A stretch of 64,000 nucleotides of DNA from JAICUY01 sp963716585. GTDB taxonomy: Bacteria; Chloroflexota; Limnocylindria; QHBO01. A program made the position numbers and the translations under genes. The stretch spans positions 496,001 through 560,000 of the forward strand of contig CAVQTN010000004.1 of assembly GCA_963716585.1 (NCBI GenBank), read 5' to 3'. This document shows positions 41,904 through 50,207 of the stretch, piece after piece (position 1 is the stretch's first letter; every line of letters starts with the position of its first letter). The notes below the pieces were generated by a model. It was not told the origin of the DNA. It made no database searches and worked only from the letters and a program-made list of their open reading frames with translations.

Positions 41904-42853
41904 TAGGCCGATGCCTCCGCGACCAGGGGCCGCAGGGCGTCGGCGGTCGCTGCGAGCGTCGCCGGGTCGCTGATGTTCAAGGTTCGTGCCCCTGGCGCGA
42001 TGCGCCGGACCATGCCGCTCAGGGCGGTCCCCGGGCCGCATTCGACGAAGGTGTCAACGCCGTCTTCCCGCATGCGGCGGACCGATGCGACCCACTCGAC
42101 GGGTGAGCTGACCTGTCGCGCCAGCAGCTCGCGGAGGCGGGTGGCGTCGCTCACCGGCTCGCCGGTCACGTTGCTGATCAGTGGCGTCCGAGCATCGGAC
42201 CAGGCGGCGTCACCGAAGGCCCGCTCCAATGCGAGGCCCACCGACCGCATCGCCGACGAGTGAAACGGCCCGCTGACACGCAGCCGGATGACCCGCTTGG
42301 CGCCCGCAGCGCGCAGCGCCACGGCAGCCTTGTCGAGCGCCCCCGGCCGGCCGCTGACGACGACCTGGCCGGGGGCGTTGTCGTTGGCCACCACGATGCG
42401 ATCGGCCGGTCCGACGCCCGCGATGGTGGCCGCAATGAGCTCCCGGTCCAGCCCGATGACTGCCAGCATCCCGCCGTCGGCCGTCTCGGCCATCAGCGAG
42501 CCGCGCCGGGCGACGAGGCGCAGCGCATCCTCCAGCGAAAGGGCGCCGCCCGCCACCAGCGCCGCATACTCGCCGACCGAGTGTCCGGCGACAAATGCCG
42601 GCTCGAGCCCCGGGTTGGCCTCGCGCAGCGCCGCCAGGCAGGCAAGCGAGGTCGCCACCAGGCAGGGCTGCGTCTGCCGCGTGTCGTTCAGCACCGACTC
42701 CGGCCCTTCCCAGGCGACGCTGCTGACGGACCAGTCAAGGGCCGCATCGGCCTGCTCGAAGATGCTGCACGCAGCCGGCGAGGCTGCAGCCAGGTCGCGA
42801 CCCATGCCCAGCGACTGGGAGCCCTGCGGCGGGAAGAGGAGCGCCAGGCTCAT
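41903..42853 (-). CDS. fabD: Malonyl-CoA:ACP transacylase
   Basis: A 316-residue transacylase that loads malonyl groups onto ACP. The nucleophile elbow is AGHSVGEYAALV (Ser ~91), the catalytic His lies in SGPFHSSAM (~197) and the substrate Arg in VARRGSLM (~116). The N-terminal motif reads FPPQGSQSLGMG instead of FPGQGSQ; the oxyanion-hole Gln is preserved. It lies between the degenerate accB paralogue (4-base overlap) and accC. Confidence 0.94.
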   Translation of the reverse strand: MSLALLFPPQGSQSLGMGRDLAAASPAACSIFEQADAALDWSVSSVAWEGPESVLNDTRQTQPCLVATSLACLAALREANPGLEPAFVAGHSVGEYAALVAGGALSLEDALRLVARRGSLMAETADGGMLAVIGLDRELIAATIAGVGPADRIVVANDNAPGQVVVSGRPGALDKAAVALRAAGAKRVIRLRVSGPFHSSAMRSVGLALERAFGDAAWSDARTPLISNVTGEPVSDATRLRELLARQVSSPVEWVASVRRMREDGVDTFVECGPGTALSGMVRRIAPGARTLNISDPATLAATADALRPLVAEASA

Positions 42854-43314
42854 GCCCCCGACGCCTCGATCTCGAGCAGCATCTGACCGTACTCGACCGC
42901 CTCGCCGGTCTCGGTGACCAGCCTGCGGACAGTGCCGCTGCGCGGAGCGCGGACGTCATGCCGGACGCCCAGGACGTCGACGAAGCCGAGCGCGTCACCC
43001 TTCTGCACGGCCAGGCCCGGCCCGAGCCCATCGCCGAACACGAAATAGCCGACCGCCGGCGAGACGACCCCGTCCTGACGGCTGGCGGCCGTGCCGGCCG
43101 GATGGGTGGCGCCAGCGTGCTCGACCTTGGGCGCGGCCACAGACGCCGGCGGAGCGCCGGAGGCAGCCGCGCCAGCAGAGACGCGTACCCGGAGGTCACC
43201 GGAGCGAACCTCGATCTCGCCCAGGCCGCTGCGAGCCAGCCGCTCGGTGAGCTGCGGGATCAGCTCATCGGCGGCGCGCCGGACCTGCTCCAGCTCGGCC
43301 TGTGGATCGCTCAT
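42850..43314 (-). CDS. AccB-like protein without the biotinylated lysine (BADC-like)
   Basis: A 154-residue paralogue of the accB product, with the same N-terminal region (SGLGEIEVRSGDLRVRVSAG), Ala/Pro linker and C-terminal hammerhead fold (VVSPAVGYFVFGDGLGPGLA, then PRSGTVRRLVTETGEAVEYG). The stretch equivalent to IEAMKLMNEI reads FVDVLGVRHDV: the biotin-bearing lysine is Gly and the Met is Leu. It cannot carry biotin by the normal route. Plant BADC proteins with the same loss regulate or scaffold acetyl-CoA carboxylase, so a similar role is plausible. The ATG overlaps the accA stop and the 3' end overlaps fabD, so it is made in step with the ACC subunits. Confidence 0.82.
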   Translation of the reverse strand: MSDPQAELEQVRRAADELIPQLTERLARSGLGEIEVRSGDLRVRVSAGAAASGAPPASVAAPKVEHAGATHPAGTAASRQDGVVSPAVGYFVFGDGLGPGLAVQKGDALGFVDVLGVRHDVRAPRSGTVRRLVTETGEAVEYGQMLLEIEASGA

Positions 43315-44309
43315 GCGCCTCCCTCGGTCTCGTTCGAATCGTCGCCGCTCGGCCAGATCTCGCTCCAGCGCGGGCGCCGCGGAATCCCCGGCAGGTGAAG
43401 CAGCCGACCGATGCGGCGCCGCAGCGAAGGCGGCTCGATGCCGACGCGCGGGCCGACCTCCGCCTCGCGATAGGCGCCAATGCCGCGCAGCCGAGCATAG
43501 CGCGTCGCGAGCAGCGACTCGGTATCGAGCCGGCTGATGCGGGCCAGCGAGGCGAGCAGCGCGGCCTTGATGGTGCGAGCCGTGGCAGCGTGGTCGGTAT
43601 GCGCGCCTTCTCCGGGCTCCTCGACGATCTGGTCGACGACGCCCAGCTCGCGCTGCTCGGCGGCAGTCATGCGCATCGCCGCCGCAGCAAGCGGCGCCGC
43701 CTCGGAGGCGCGCCACAGGATCGAGGCGCAGCCCTCCGGCGAGATCACCGAGTAGACGCTGTTCTCGAGCGCGAGCACCTCGTCGCCGACCCCGATGGCC
43801 AGTGCGCCTCCGGAGCCGCCTTCGCCGAGGACGACCGCAACGATGGGCACCTGCAGCCCGGTCATCAGCTTGATCGACGAGGCGATCGCCTCGGCCTGGC
43901 CACGCTCCTCGGCGGCCGGGCCTGGGAACGCGCCCGCGGTGTCCAGGAAGGTGATGAGCGGCAGCCCGAGCTTGTCGGCGAGCCGCATCAGGCGCTGGGC
44001 CTTGCGGAATCCCTCCGGATGCGCCGAGCCGAAGTTCCGCAGGATGTTCGAGTCGGTATCACTCCCCTTCTGGTGGCCGATGACCATCACCGGCCGTCCG
44101 TCGAGCAGCCCCGGGCCGCCGACGATGGCCGGGTCGTCGCGGAAACCACGGTCGCCGTGCAGCTCGAGGAAGTCGTCGAAGATGCGCCCGATCAGGTCGA
44201 GGGTGCGCGGCCGCTGCGGATGGCGCGCCAGCTGGACGCGGTGCCACGCCGCCTCGGCATGCTCGGGAGTCGGAGCACCGAGAGCATGACCGGCCACGAT
44301 CTCGGTCAT
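43311..44309 (-). CDS. accA: Acetyl-CoA carboxylase, carboxyltransferase alpha subunit
   Basis: A 332-residue carboxyltransferase subunit (crotonase-like fold) that pairs with AccD to move CO2 from biotin to acetyl-CoA. Recognisable segments: FLELHGDRGFRDDPAIVGG (~48-66), FLDTAGAFPGPAAEERGQAE (~121-140), the oxyanion glycines GEGGSGGALAIG (~163-174) and SVISPEGCASILW (~189-201). The C-terminus is ~20 residues longer than usual and ends acidic. ATG overlaps the accD stop as ATGA. Confidence 0.95.
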   Translation of the reverse strand: MTEIVAGHALGAPTPEHAEAAWHRVQLARHPQRPRTLDLIGRIFDDFLELHGDRGFRDDPAIVGGPGLLDGRPVMVIGHQKGSDTDSNILRNFGSAHPEGFRKAQRLMRLADKLGLPLITFLDTAGAFPGPAAEERGQAEAIASSIKLMTGLQVPIVAVVLGEGGSGGALAIGVGDEVLALENSVYSVISPEGCASILWRASEAAPLAAAAMRMTAAEQRELGVVDQIVEEPGEGAHTDHAATARTIKAALLASLARISRLDTESLLATRYARLRGIGAYREAEVGPRVGIEPPSLRRRIGRLLHLPGIPRRPRWSEIWPSGDDSNETEGGA

Positions 44310-45313
44310 GACTCGCGCTCCGTCGTCCGATCATGTGCCGGCACCCGTCCATTTCCGGCGACCGCTTCGGGCTCCACGTCGAGGCCAACCGTCTCGGAGA
44401 CCGCACCGCCGAGTTTTTCGGCGAAGCCCGAGAGCACGCCGATCGGGCCGCGGCGCCGATCATCGTCACTCTGCCAGCCGTCGTCGACCGCTGCCGGTGG
44501 GAGCAGCCTGAGCACGCGACCAATCGTCGCGCGCAGCTCCGAGCGCGCAACCACCATGTCGATGAGACCGTGAGCGAGGACGAACTCCGCGCTCTGGAAG
44601 CCCTCCGGCAGCTGCTCGCCGACCGTTCCACTGGCGACGCGCGCGCCGGCGAAGCCGATCAGGGCCCGGGGCTCGGCGATGATCACATCTCCCAGGCTGG
44701 CGAAGCTGGCCAGCACGCCACCGGTGGTCGGGTCGGTCAGGATCGAGATGAACGGCACGCCGGCCGCGTCCAGGCGCGTCAGGGGGGCGGTCGTCTTGGC
44801 CAGCTGGAGCAATGACAGGGTGCCCTCCTGCATGCGTGCGCCACCGGACGCGCTGACGACGATGGCCGGGATCCGCTCGATGAGGGCCGCCTCCAGGCAA
44901 CGGGCGATCTTCTCGCCCACGACACTGCCCATCGAACCGCCCATGAAACGGAAGTCGAACAGGCCGATGGCGACCCGCTGTCCCTCGATGCTGCCGGTGC
45001 CCCACACCGCGGCCTCGCGCAGTCCGGTCTTCAGCTTCGCCGCTTCGACACGGTCCGGGTACGGCTTCTGGTCGACGAATCCGAGCGGGTCCTCGGATTC
45101 CAGCCCGGCATCGCGTTCGCCGAAGCTTCCGTCGTCGAGCAGCAGGTCGATGCGCTCGCCGACCGACATGCGGAAATGGTGGCCGCAGGTAGGGCACACG
45201 CGCAGGTTGCGCTCCAGCTGCCTGTTGAAGACCTGCTGCTCGCAGTCGGGGCATTTGGTCCAGGCATCCGTCGGCCCGGGCCGACGCCGGCTGAATGGAA
45301 ACTTGATCGGCAT
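44306..45313 (-). CDS. accD: Acetyl-CoA carboxylase, carboxyltransferase beta subunit
   Basis: A 335-residue subunit with the N-terminal zinc ribbon CPDCEQQVFNRQ, then CPTCGHHFR (~22-46, four cysteines). The carboxyltransferase core has GSMGSVVGEKIAR (~130), SASGGARMQEG (~153) and DPTTGGVLASFASLGD (~191). TAGGAGG precedes ATG 45313. It is the first recognised ACC gene of the operon, preceded by the small membrane protein encoded at 45323. Confidence 0.95.
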   Translation of the reverse strand: MPIKFPFSRRRPGPTDAWTKCPDCEQQVFNRQLERNLRVCPTCGHHFRMSVGERIDLLLDDGSFGERDAGLESEDPLGFVDQKPYPDRVEAAKLKTGLREAAVWGTGSIEGQRVAIGLFDFRFMGGSMGSVVGEKIARCLEAALIERIPAIVVSASGGARMQEGTLSLLQLAKTTAPLTRLDAAGVPFISILTDPTTGGVLASFASLGDVIIAEPRALIGFAGARVASGTVGEQLPEGFQSAEFVLAHGLIDMVVARSELRATIGRVLRLLPPAAVDDGWQSDDDRRRGPIGVLSGFAEKLGGAVSETVGLDVEPEAVAGNGRVPAHDRTTERES

Positions 45314-45322
45314 GCGGGCCTC

Positions 45323-45637
45323 CTACCGATGCGGCAGCCGGCCGGCCGGCTGCCGTCGCGCGGTGCGCCACACCGCCAGCGCGGTGACGCCGACCGCCGC
45401 GCTGGAGACCGCGCCCGCCGCGATCAGCCGGCCCGGCGTGGCCAGCTGCCGCCACCCTACCCGGCCGCTGCCGGTCAGCCGCCTGCGCAGCCGATCCTCG
45501 AAGCGACGGCCGGCGGGAACCGGACGCAGCGCGTCGCGGACGAGGGTCGCGATCTCGACGAGCTCGGCGCCGCGCCGCTGCTCGCCGGCGAGCAGGGCAT
45601 CGACGACAGCATCGAGGCGCTCGACGGGCGTGGACAT
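45323..45637 (-). CDS. Small single-pass membrane protein, possible anti-sigma factor
   Basis: A 104-residue protein. An acidic helical N-terminal half (VERLDAVVDALLAGEQRRGA, LVEIATLVRDALRPVPAG) is followed by one transmembrane segment (~70-90, LIAAGAVSSAAVGVTALAVW) and a basic tail. The sigma-factor gene ends 67 bases upstream on the same strand, so a soluble N-terminus binding that sigma factor is a reasonable guess. The zinc-binding HxxxCxxC of typical ZAS anti-sigma factors is absent. A TAGGAT box lies ~36 bases upstream, with GAGG before the ATG. Confidence 0.6.
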   Translation of the reverse strand: MSTPVERLDAVVDALLAGEQRRGAELVEIATLVRDALRPVPAGRRFEDRLRRRLTGSGRVGWRQLATPGRLIAAGAVSSAAVGVTALAVWRTARRQPAGRLPHR

Positions 45638-45673
45638 GACAATCCTCGGTGCGGAGGGGCGGGCAGAGCCTTC

Positions 45674-45679
45674 ATCCTA
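45674..45679 (-). promoter_or_regulatory. -10 candidate TAGGAT upstream of the acc-fab cluster
   Basis: TAGGAT on the minus strand lies 36 bases before ATG 45637 without a clear -35. It could start the transcript that continues through accD to fabG. No other promoter-like element is seen in the 67-base gap. Confidence 0.35.
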
Positions 45680-45704
45680 TCCAAACACCGCCGCCGCCGC
45701 GGTG

Positions 45705-46274
45705 TTACACGCGTCCGAGTCGCGTCGCCAGGTCGCGCAGCGCGCGGTGCTGGAGCACCCGTACCGCGCCGGGCGATCGCCCGAGGACCTCGCCGACCTC
45801 CACGGCCGACAGCTCATCGACGAAGCGCAACAGGATGACCTGGCGCCGGTCACCCGGCAGCTCGGCGACGGCACGCATCAGCGCATGCAGCTCATCGGCT
45901 CGGTTGACCAGCGTCGCCGGATCGGCATTCGGGGCTGGCCACGCCGGCTCGTCGGGAAGCGACTCGGTGCGACGCCGCGCGCGGCTGCGGTGGACATTGG
46001 CGACGCAGTTGTGCGCGATCCGAAACAGCCAGGCGCGGAAGGTCGAACCCTGGTCGCGATACCGGGCGATCGCGCGCAACGCGCCGAGAAACGTGCGCTC
46101 GGTGGCGTCCTCGGCGTCATGGTGGTCGCCGAGCTGATAGAAGGCGTAGGCGTAGACCCGGTCGAGGTAGCGGCGATACAGCACGTCGAAGGCAGCCCGA
46201 TCCGCCTGGGCAGCACGCACCGCCGCCAGGTCTGGATCCCGAGGTGCCGGCGAAGGCCGATGCAGCGCCGTCAA
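45705..46274 (-). CDS. ECF-type RNA polymerase sigma factor
   Basis: A 189-residue sigma factor. Region 2 runs ~20-100 (RRYLDRVYAYAFYQLGDHHD, FRAWLFRIAHNCVANVHR) and region 4 ~125-185 (LPGDRRQVILLRFVDELSAV, EVGEVLGRSPGAVRVLQHRA). The likely start is TTG 46274, whose bases overlap the birA stop (TTGA). No in-frame ATG is available nearby. It lies between birA and the membrane protein/ACC operon; its targets are unknown. Confidence 0.82.
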   Translation of the reverse strand: MTALHRPSPAPRDPDLAAVRAAQADRAAFDVLYRRYLDRVYAYAFYQLGDHHDAEDATERTFLGALRAIARYRDQGSTFRAWLFRIAHNCVANVHRSRARRRTESLPDEPAWPAPNADPATLVNRADELHALMRAVAELPGDRRQVILLRFVDELSAVEVGEVLGRSPGAVRVLQHRALRDLATRLGRV

Positions 46275-47081
46275 GCGACTGCTGCCCGAGCGTCGCGCAC
46301 GCGCAGCACCTCGCCGACGCTCAGGGCCAGCCGTCCGACATCGGTCTGGAGGATCAGGCAGCCCGCCTCGTTGACCCCGAGCGCCGTGCCCTCGACCTCG
46401 CGGTCTCCCAGGCTCACTGCAACGTGGCGACCGTCGAGCCACGAGAGCTCGCGATAGCGCCCGATCGGCGCCTCGCCACGCTCGAGGGCTGCGATCTCGT
46501 TGTCGAGCGCCGTCAGCAGGCGGCCGAGCAGGGCCACGCGATCGATGGCATGCCCCGCCTGGTCGGCAAGTGAGGTGGCCGTCGCCGCGATCGCGTCCGG
46601 CATCGCGTCGCGCGGCCAGTTCACGTTGATGCCGATACCGATGACTGCGTGAACCAGGTGCTCGTCAACGAACGCCGTCTCCAGCAGCAGGCCCGCCACC
46701 TTCAGGCCGTTGGCCGCCACCAGGTCGTTGGGCCATCTGATCGAGCAGCTCGGCCTCCTGGAGGGCGGCGCTGTGTACCGCCAGCGCGACGGCGATCCCG
46801 AGCAGGCCGGCGGCCGTGGCGTCGACCCTCGGGCGCAGGCCGACACTGAGCGTCAGATTGACGCCCGGCGGCGATTGCCACGTCCGGCCGCGTCGCCCTC
46901 GGCCCTTTAGCTGCAGCTCGGCCAGGATGACCCGGCCCTCGCCCCCGACCTGCTCCAGGGCCGCGCGCGCGCGGTCGTTGGTCGACCCGATTCGCTCATG
47001 CGCCTCGATGGCGTGCCCGATTCGTCCTCCCGGACGAACTGCCGCCTCCCAGTCGGTCACGGCGAGGAGTCTCAGCGCCAA
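46271..47081 (-). CDS. birA: Biotin-protein ligase without a DNA-binding domain (frameshifted)
   Basis: Monofunctional biotin ligase that charges AccB. The N-terminal part (46741-47081) has ERIGSTNDRARA and KGRGRRGRTWQSPPGVNL, the biotin/ATP loop. The rest continues in another frame with RWPNDLVAANGLKVAGLLLE and VIGIGINVNWPRD. Removing one base near 46741-46755, just before RWPND, restores a 269-residue protein that matches the family throughout. No N-terminal helix-turn-helix is present, so it is not a BirA-type repressor. The start is TTG 47081 or GTG 47060. It lies next to the ACC genes that need it. Confidence 0.82.
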
Positions 47082-47115
47082 CCCGGCTGTCGACCGACGC
47101 CGGAGGTGGGTGCGC

Positions 47116-47121
47116 TACACT
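47116..47121 (+). promoter_or_regulatory. -10 candidate TACACT before trpS
   Basis: TACACT ends 10 bases before ATG 47132. No -35 consensus and no ribosome binding site are seen in the gap, so this may also be leaderless or nearly so. Confidence 0.4.
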
Positions 47122-47131
47122 CGCCGTCCTG

Positions 47132-48148
47132 ATGAGCCAGACCATGGAACAGCCGCTGCGCAGTATGCAGGCAACCCGCGAGCGCGTATTCAGCGGCATC
47201 CAGCCCTCGGGTGCATCGCACCTGGGCAACTACCTTGGCGCGCAGGCCAACTACGTCGCCATGCAGGACCAGTTCGACGCCATCTACGCCATCGTCGACT
47301 ATCACGCGCTGACGACGGTGCACGACGGCCAGGAGCTGCGCCGCCTGACACACGAGATGGTCCTCGACCTTCTGGCGGTGGGGCTCGACCCGCAGAAATG
47401 CGCGCTGATCCGGCAGTCGGACATGCCGGAGCACGCGGAGCTGTGCTGGATCCTCAATACGGTCGTGCCGGTCAGCTGGCTCGAGCGCACGCCGACCTAC
47501 AAGGAGAAGCGGCAGCAGGGCATCCAGAACAGCATGGGGCTGCTCGACTACCCGGTCCTGCAGGCGGCCGACATCGTGATCTACAAGGGAACGCGCGTGC
47601 CGGTCGGCAAGGACCAGGCCGCGCACCTCGAGCTCTCGCGTGAAATCGCGCGGGCCTTCAACCATCGCTTCGGTCCGATCTTTCCGGAGCCGCAGGCGGT
47701 GTTCACCGACGCACCCGTGGTACTCGGCATCGACGGCGCCACCAAGATGAGCAAGTCGGCGAACAACACGATCCCCATTTTTGCTGAGCCCGACGAGATC
47801 AGACGGCTGGTGATGAGCATGGTCACGGATCCGCTGCGCATCAGGCGCACCGATCACGGGCGCCCGGAAATCTGCAACGTCTGCCAGATGCATCGCTTCT
47901 TCGGCGGCGACTACCTGCAGATCCAGGACGGCGAGAGGACCGCCCGAACGGGCTGCGTCGACACGAAGGAGCTGCTGGCGCAACGGATCAGCGACTTCTT
48001 CGCGCCGATGCGCGCGCGTCGCGCCGAACTGGCTGCCACGCCCGACGTCGTCGAGGAGGTGCTCGCCACTGGCGCCGCCAAGGTGCGTCCGATCCTGGCC
48101 GAGACGATGCGCCAGGTGCGCGACGCCGTGGGCATCGGGCGACGCTGA
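47132..48148 (+). CDS. trpS: Tryptophanyl-tRNA synthetase
   Basis: A 338-residue class I synthetase. The signature FSGIQPSGASHLGNYLGA (HIGH equivalent HLGN, ~21-38) and TKMSKSANNTI (KMSKS, ~205-215) are present. The intervening Trp-binding part is normal for the bacterial type, and the length is as expected. The stop overlaps the next start as TGATG. It is transcribed divergently from birA. Confidence 0.94.
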   Translation: MSQTMEQPLRSMQATRERVFSGIQPSGASHLGNYLGAQANYVAMQDQFDAIYAIVDYHALTTVHDGQELRRLTHEMVLDLLAVGLDPQKCALIRQSDMPEHAELCWILNTVVPVSWLERTPTYKEKRQQGIQNSMGLLDYPVLQAADIVIYKGTRVPVGKDQAAHLELSREIARAFNHRFGPIFPEPQAVFTDAPVVLGIDGATKMSKSANNTIPIFAEPDEIRRLVMSMVTDPLRIRRTDHGRPEICNVCQMHRFFGGDYLQIQDGERTARTGCVDTKELLAQRISDFFAPMRARRAELAATPDVVEEVLATGAAKVRPILAETMRQVRDAVGIGRR

Positions 48149-49418
48149 TGGCAGCCGGGCCACCGCTGCTCGGCGGCATCGGCTCTCGCGAGCGGCGCTG
48201 GCTGCTCATCTTCCTGATCCTGGGCTCGCTGTACGTCGGGATTCTGTTGCTCGGCGTGCTGCTCGAGGTCCTGGGCGGTTTCAGCCAGATCATCCTGGTC
48301 CTGTTCCTGGCCTGGCTGCTGGCGTTCGTTCTCTCGCCGGTGGTCCGGCTGCTCGACGAGGTGCTGCCGATCCCCGCCCGGCGGTCGTAGCGATGACGTA
48401 CGCGATTGCGCTCGTGGCGCTCGGCTTCGCGCTGTTCTACACCGGCGCCGCGATCACCCAGCAGGTGACCAGCCTGACCGGCGAGTTCCCGCAGACATCG
48501 GCCAGGATCCAGCAGACCCTCGCCGACTGGCAGAACTCGCTGCAGCTGGGCCGCCTCGAGATCGACCTGGTGGCCCTCTACCGCTCGGCGCAGGCGCAGG
48601 TCAGCAACCTGGGCGACGCCATCTTCAGCCAGGCGCAGTCGATCGCCGGCGTCACGATCGCGGCGCTCGGATCGCTGGTGCTGATCATCGTCCTGTCGCT
48701 CTACATGCTCATGGACAGCGAACGGATCCTGGCCAAGATCAGCCGGATCGTGCCGCGGCGCTACACCGATGAGCTGGGGATGTTCGAGCGCAGCGTGGCG
48801 CGCGCCTTCGGCGGCTTCCTGCGGGCGCAGATCATTCTGGCGCTGGTGCAGGCGCTCCTCGTGGCGGTCATCGGCACGCTGTTCGGCATGCCGTACCTGT
48901 TCCTGGTGGGCACGCTCTCGGCATTGGCCATGCTGATCCCGTTCTTCGGGCCTCCCCTGGCGCTCATCCCGCCCGTCGTGGCGGCCTGGATCTACGTGCC
49001 GCAGTGGTTCCTGGTGACCACCATCGTGCTCGTCGCGGCGCAGACCGTGATCATCAACTGGCTCCAGCCGCGGCTCATGCGCGATGCGCTGGGCATGCAC
49101 CCGATCCTCGTCTTGGTCGCCCTGCTGGTCGGCTCGCAGGTGGCAGGCGTCTGGGGAGCGCTGTTCGGCATCCCGGTCATCGCCGTGATCAACGTCTTCG
49201 TCAACTACCTGCTCGAGTCCGCGGTGCCGAACGCGTCACTTCCCGAGCACGAGCGCCTGGAGGACGTCGAGGACCACACCATGGTGCGCGTCGAGAAGGA
49301 GCAGGTTGGGGACGAGACGCACCCGTCGATCCACGTGCACCGATCGTTGCGCCCCGACGGCGAGGAGGAGCTGCAGATCGAGGTCGACGACCCACGACGA
49401 GGCGACGCGGGGGCCTGA
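48148..49418 (+). CDS. AI-2E-family (PerM-like) transporter, frameshifted
   Basis: A polytopic membrane protein of the AI-2E/UPF0118 family, members of which export diverse small molecules or ions. The 80-residue start (two helices, ending LLDEVLPIPAR) stops at a TAG at 48388, while the rest (MTYAIALVALGFALFYTG..., ~340 residues with helices and the family stretch GALFGIPVIAVINVFVN) is in another frame. Adding one G in the CGGCGGTCGTAG string near 48380 joins them into a 423-residue protein. The C-terminal ~65 residues are charged and cytoplasmic. Substrate unknown. Confidence 0.8.
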
Positions 49419-49427
49419 GCGGCGGGA

Positions 49428-50207
49428 TCAAGAAGGACGCAGGACCAGGTGCCGCTCACCGTCGGCCGTGTGCGCCTCGTCCATGCTGACGCCGAACACG
49501 TCGCGCACCAGCTGGGGCCGCAGGACATCGGCCGGCGGCCCGTCGGCCACCACCCGGCCCACGTCAAGCACTGCGACCCGCGGTGCGAACGAAGCCGCCA
49601 TGCCCAGGTCGTGGAGCACCGCCAGAACGGTCAGGTCGCGCACGCGCCGCAAGCGCGAGATCGTCGACAGCAGCGCCAGCTGGTGCGCCACGTCCAGGTG
49701 CAGCGTCGGCTCGTCGAGCAGCAGCAGATCCGGCTCCTGGGCCAGGGCCATCGCCACCAGCACGCGCTGGCGCTCGCCACCCGAGAGCTCGTCGACCGAT
49801 CGATGTGCCAGCTCGGCGGCATCCGCGTCGAGCAGCGCGCGCTCGACCGCCAGCTCATCGGCGGCCGTCGCGCCGAACAGCCGCGCGGCGTGCGGTGCTC
49901 GGCCCATCTCAACCACCTCCGCTACCCGGAAGCCCGCCGGCAGCGCGAGCTGCTGTGGAAGGACGGCCACTCGGCGCGCCAGCTCGTGCCGGCGCCACTC
50001 GGCCACCGACCTGCCGTCGAAGCGCACCTCGCCGCCATCGGCGCGCAGCGTCCCGGCGATCAGGCGCAGCAGGGTCGTCTTGCCGCTGCCGTTGGTGCCA
50101 AGCAGGGCCACCAGCTCGCCGCGCGCCATGGCGAGGTCGACCCCGCGCAACACCGGTCGTCGTCCATAGGCGAAGAAGACGTCCTCGACAACGAGAAGCC
50201 GGCTCAC
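49428..50207 (-). CDS. btuD: Vitamin B12/iron-complex ABC importer, ATP-binding protein
   Basis: A 259-residue ATPase of the BtuD/FecE type. Walker A LLGTNGSGKTTLL (~36-48), signature LSGGERQRVLVAMAL (~136) and Walker B LLLLDEPTLHLD (~158) are present. The start is GTG 50207, overlapping the permease stop as GTGA. The cobalamin riboswitch upstream of btuF identifies the substrate class as cobalamin (or a corrinoid). Confidence 0.9.
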   Translation of the reverse strand: MSRLLVVEDVFFAYGRRPVLRGVDLAMARGELVALLGTNGSGKTTLLRLIAGTLRADGGEVRFDGRSVAEWRRHELARRVAVLPQQLALPAGFRVAEVVEMGRAPHAARLFGATAADELAVERALLDADAAELAHRSVDELSGGERQRVLVAMALAQEPDLLLLDEPTLHLDVAHQLALLSTISRLRRVRDLTVLAVLHDLGMAASFAPRVAVLDVGRVVADGPPADVLRPQLVRDVFGVSMDEAHTADGERHLVLRPS

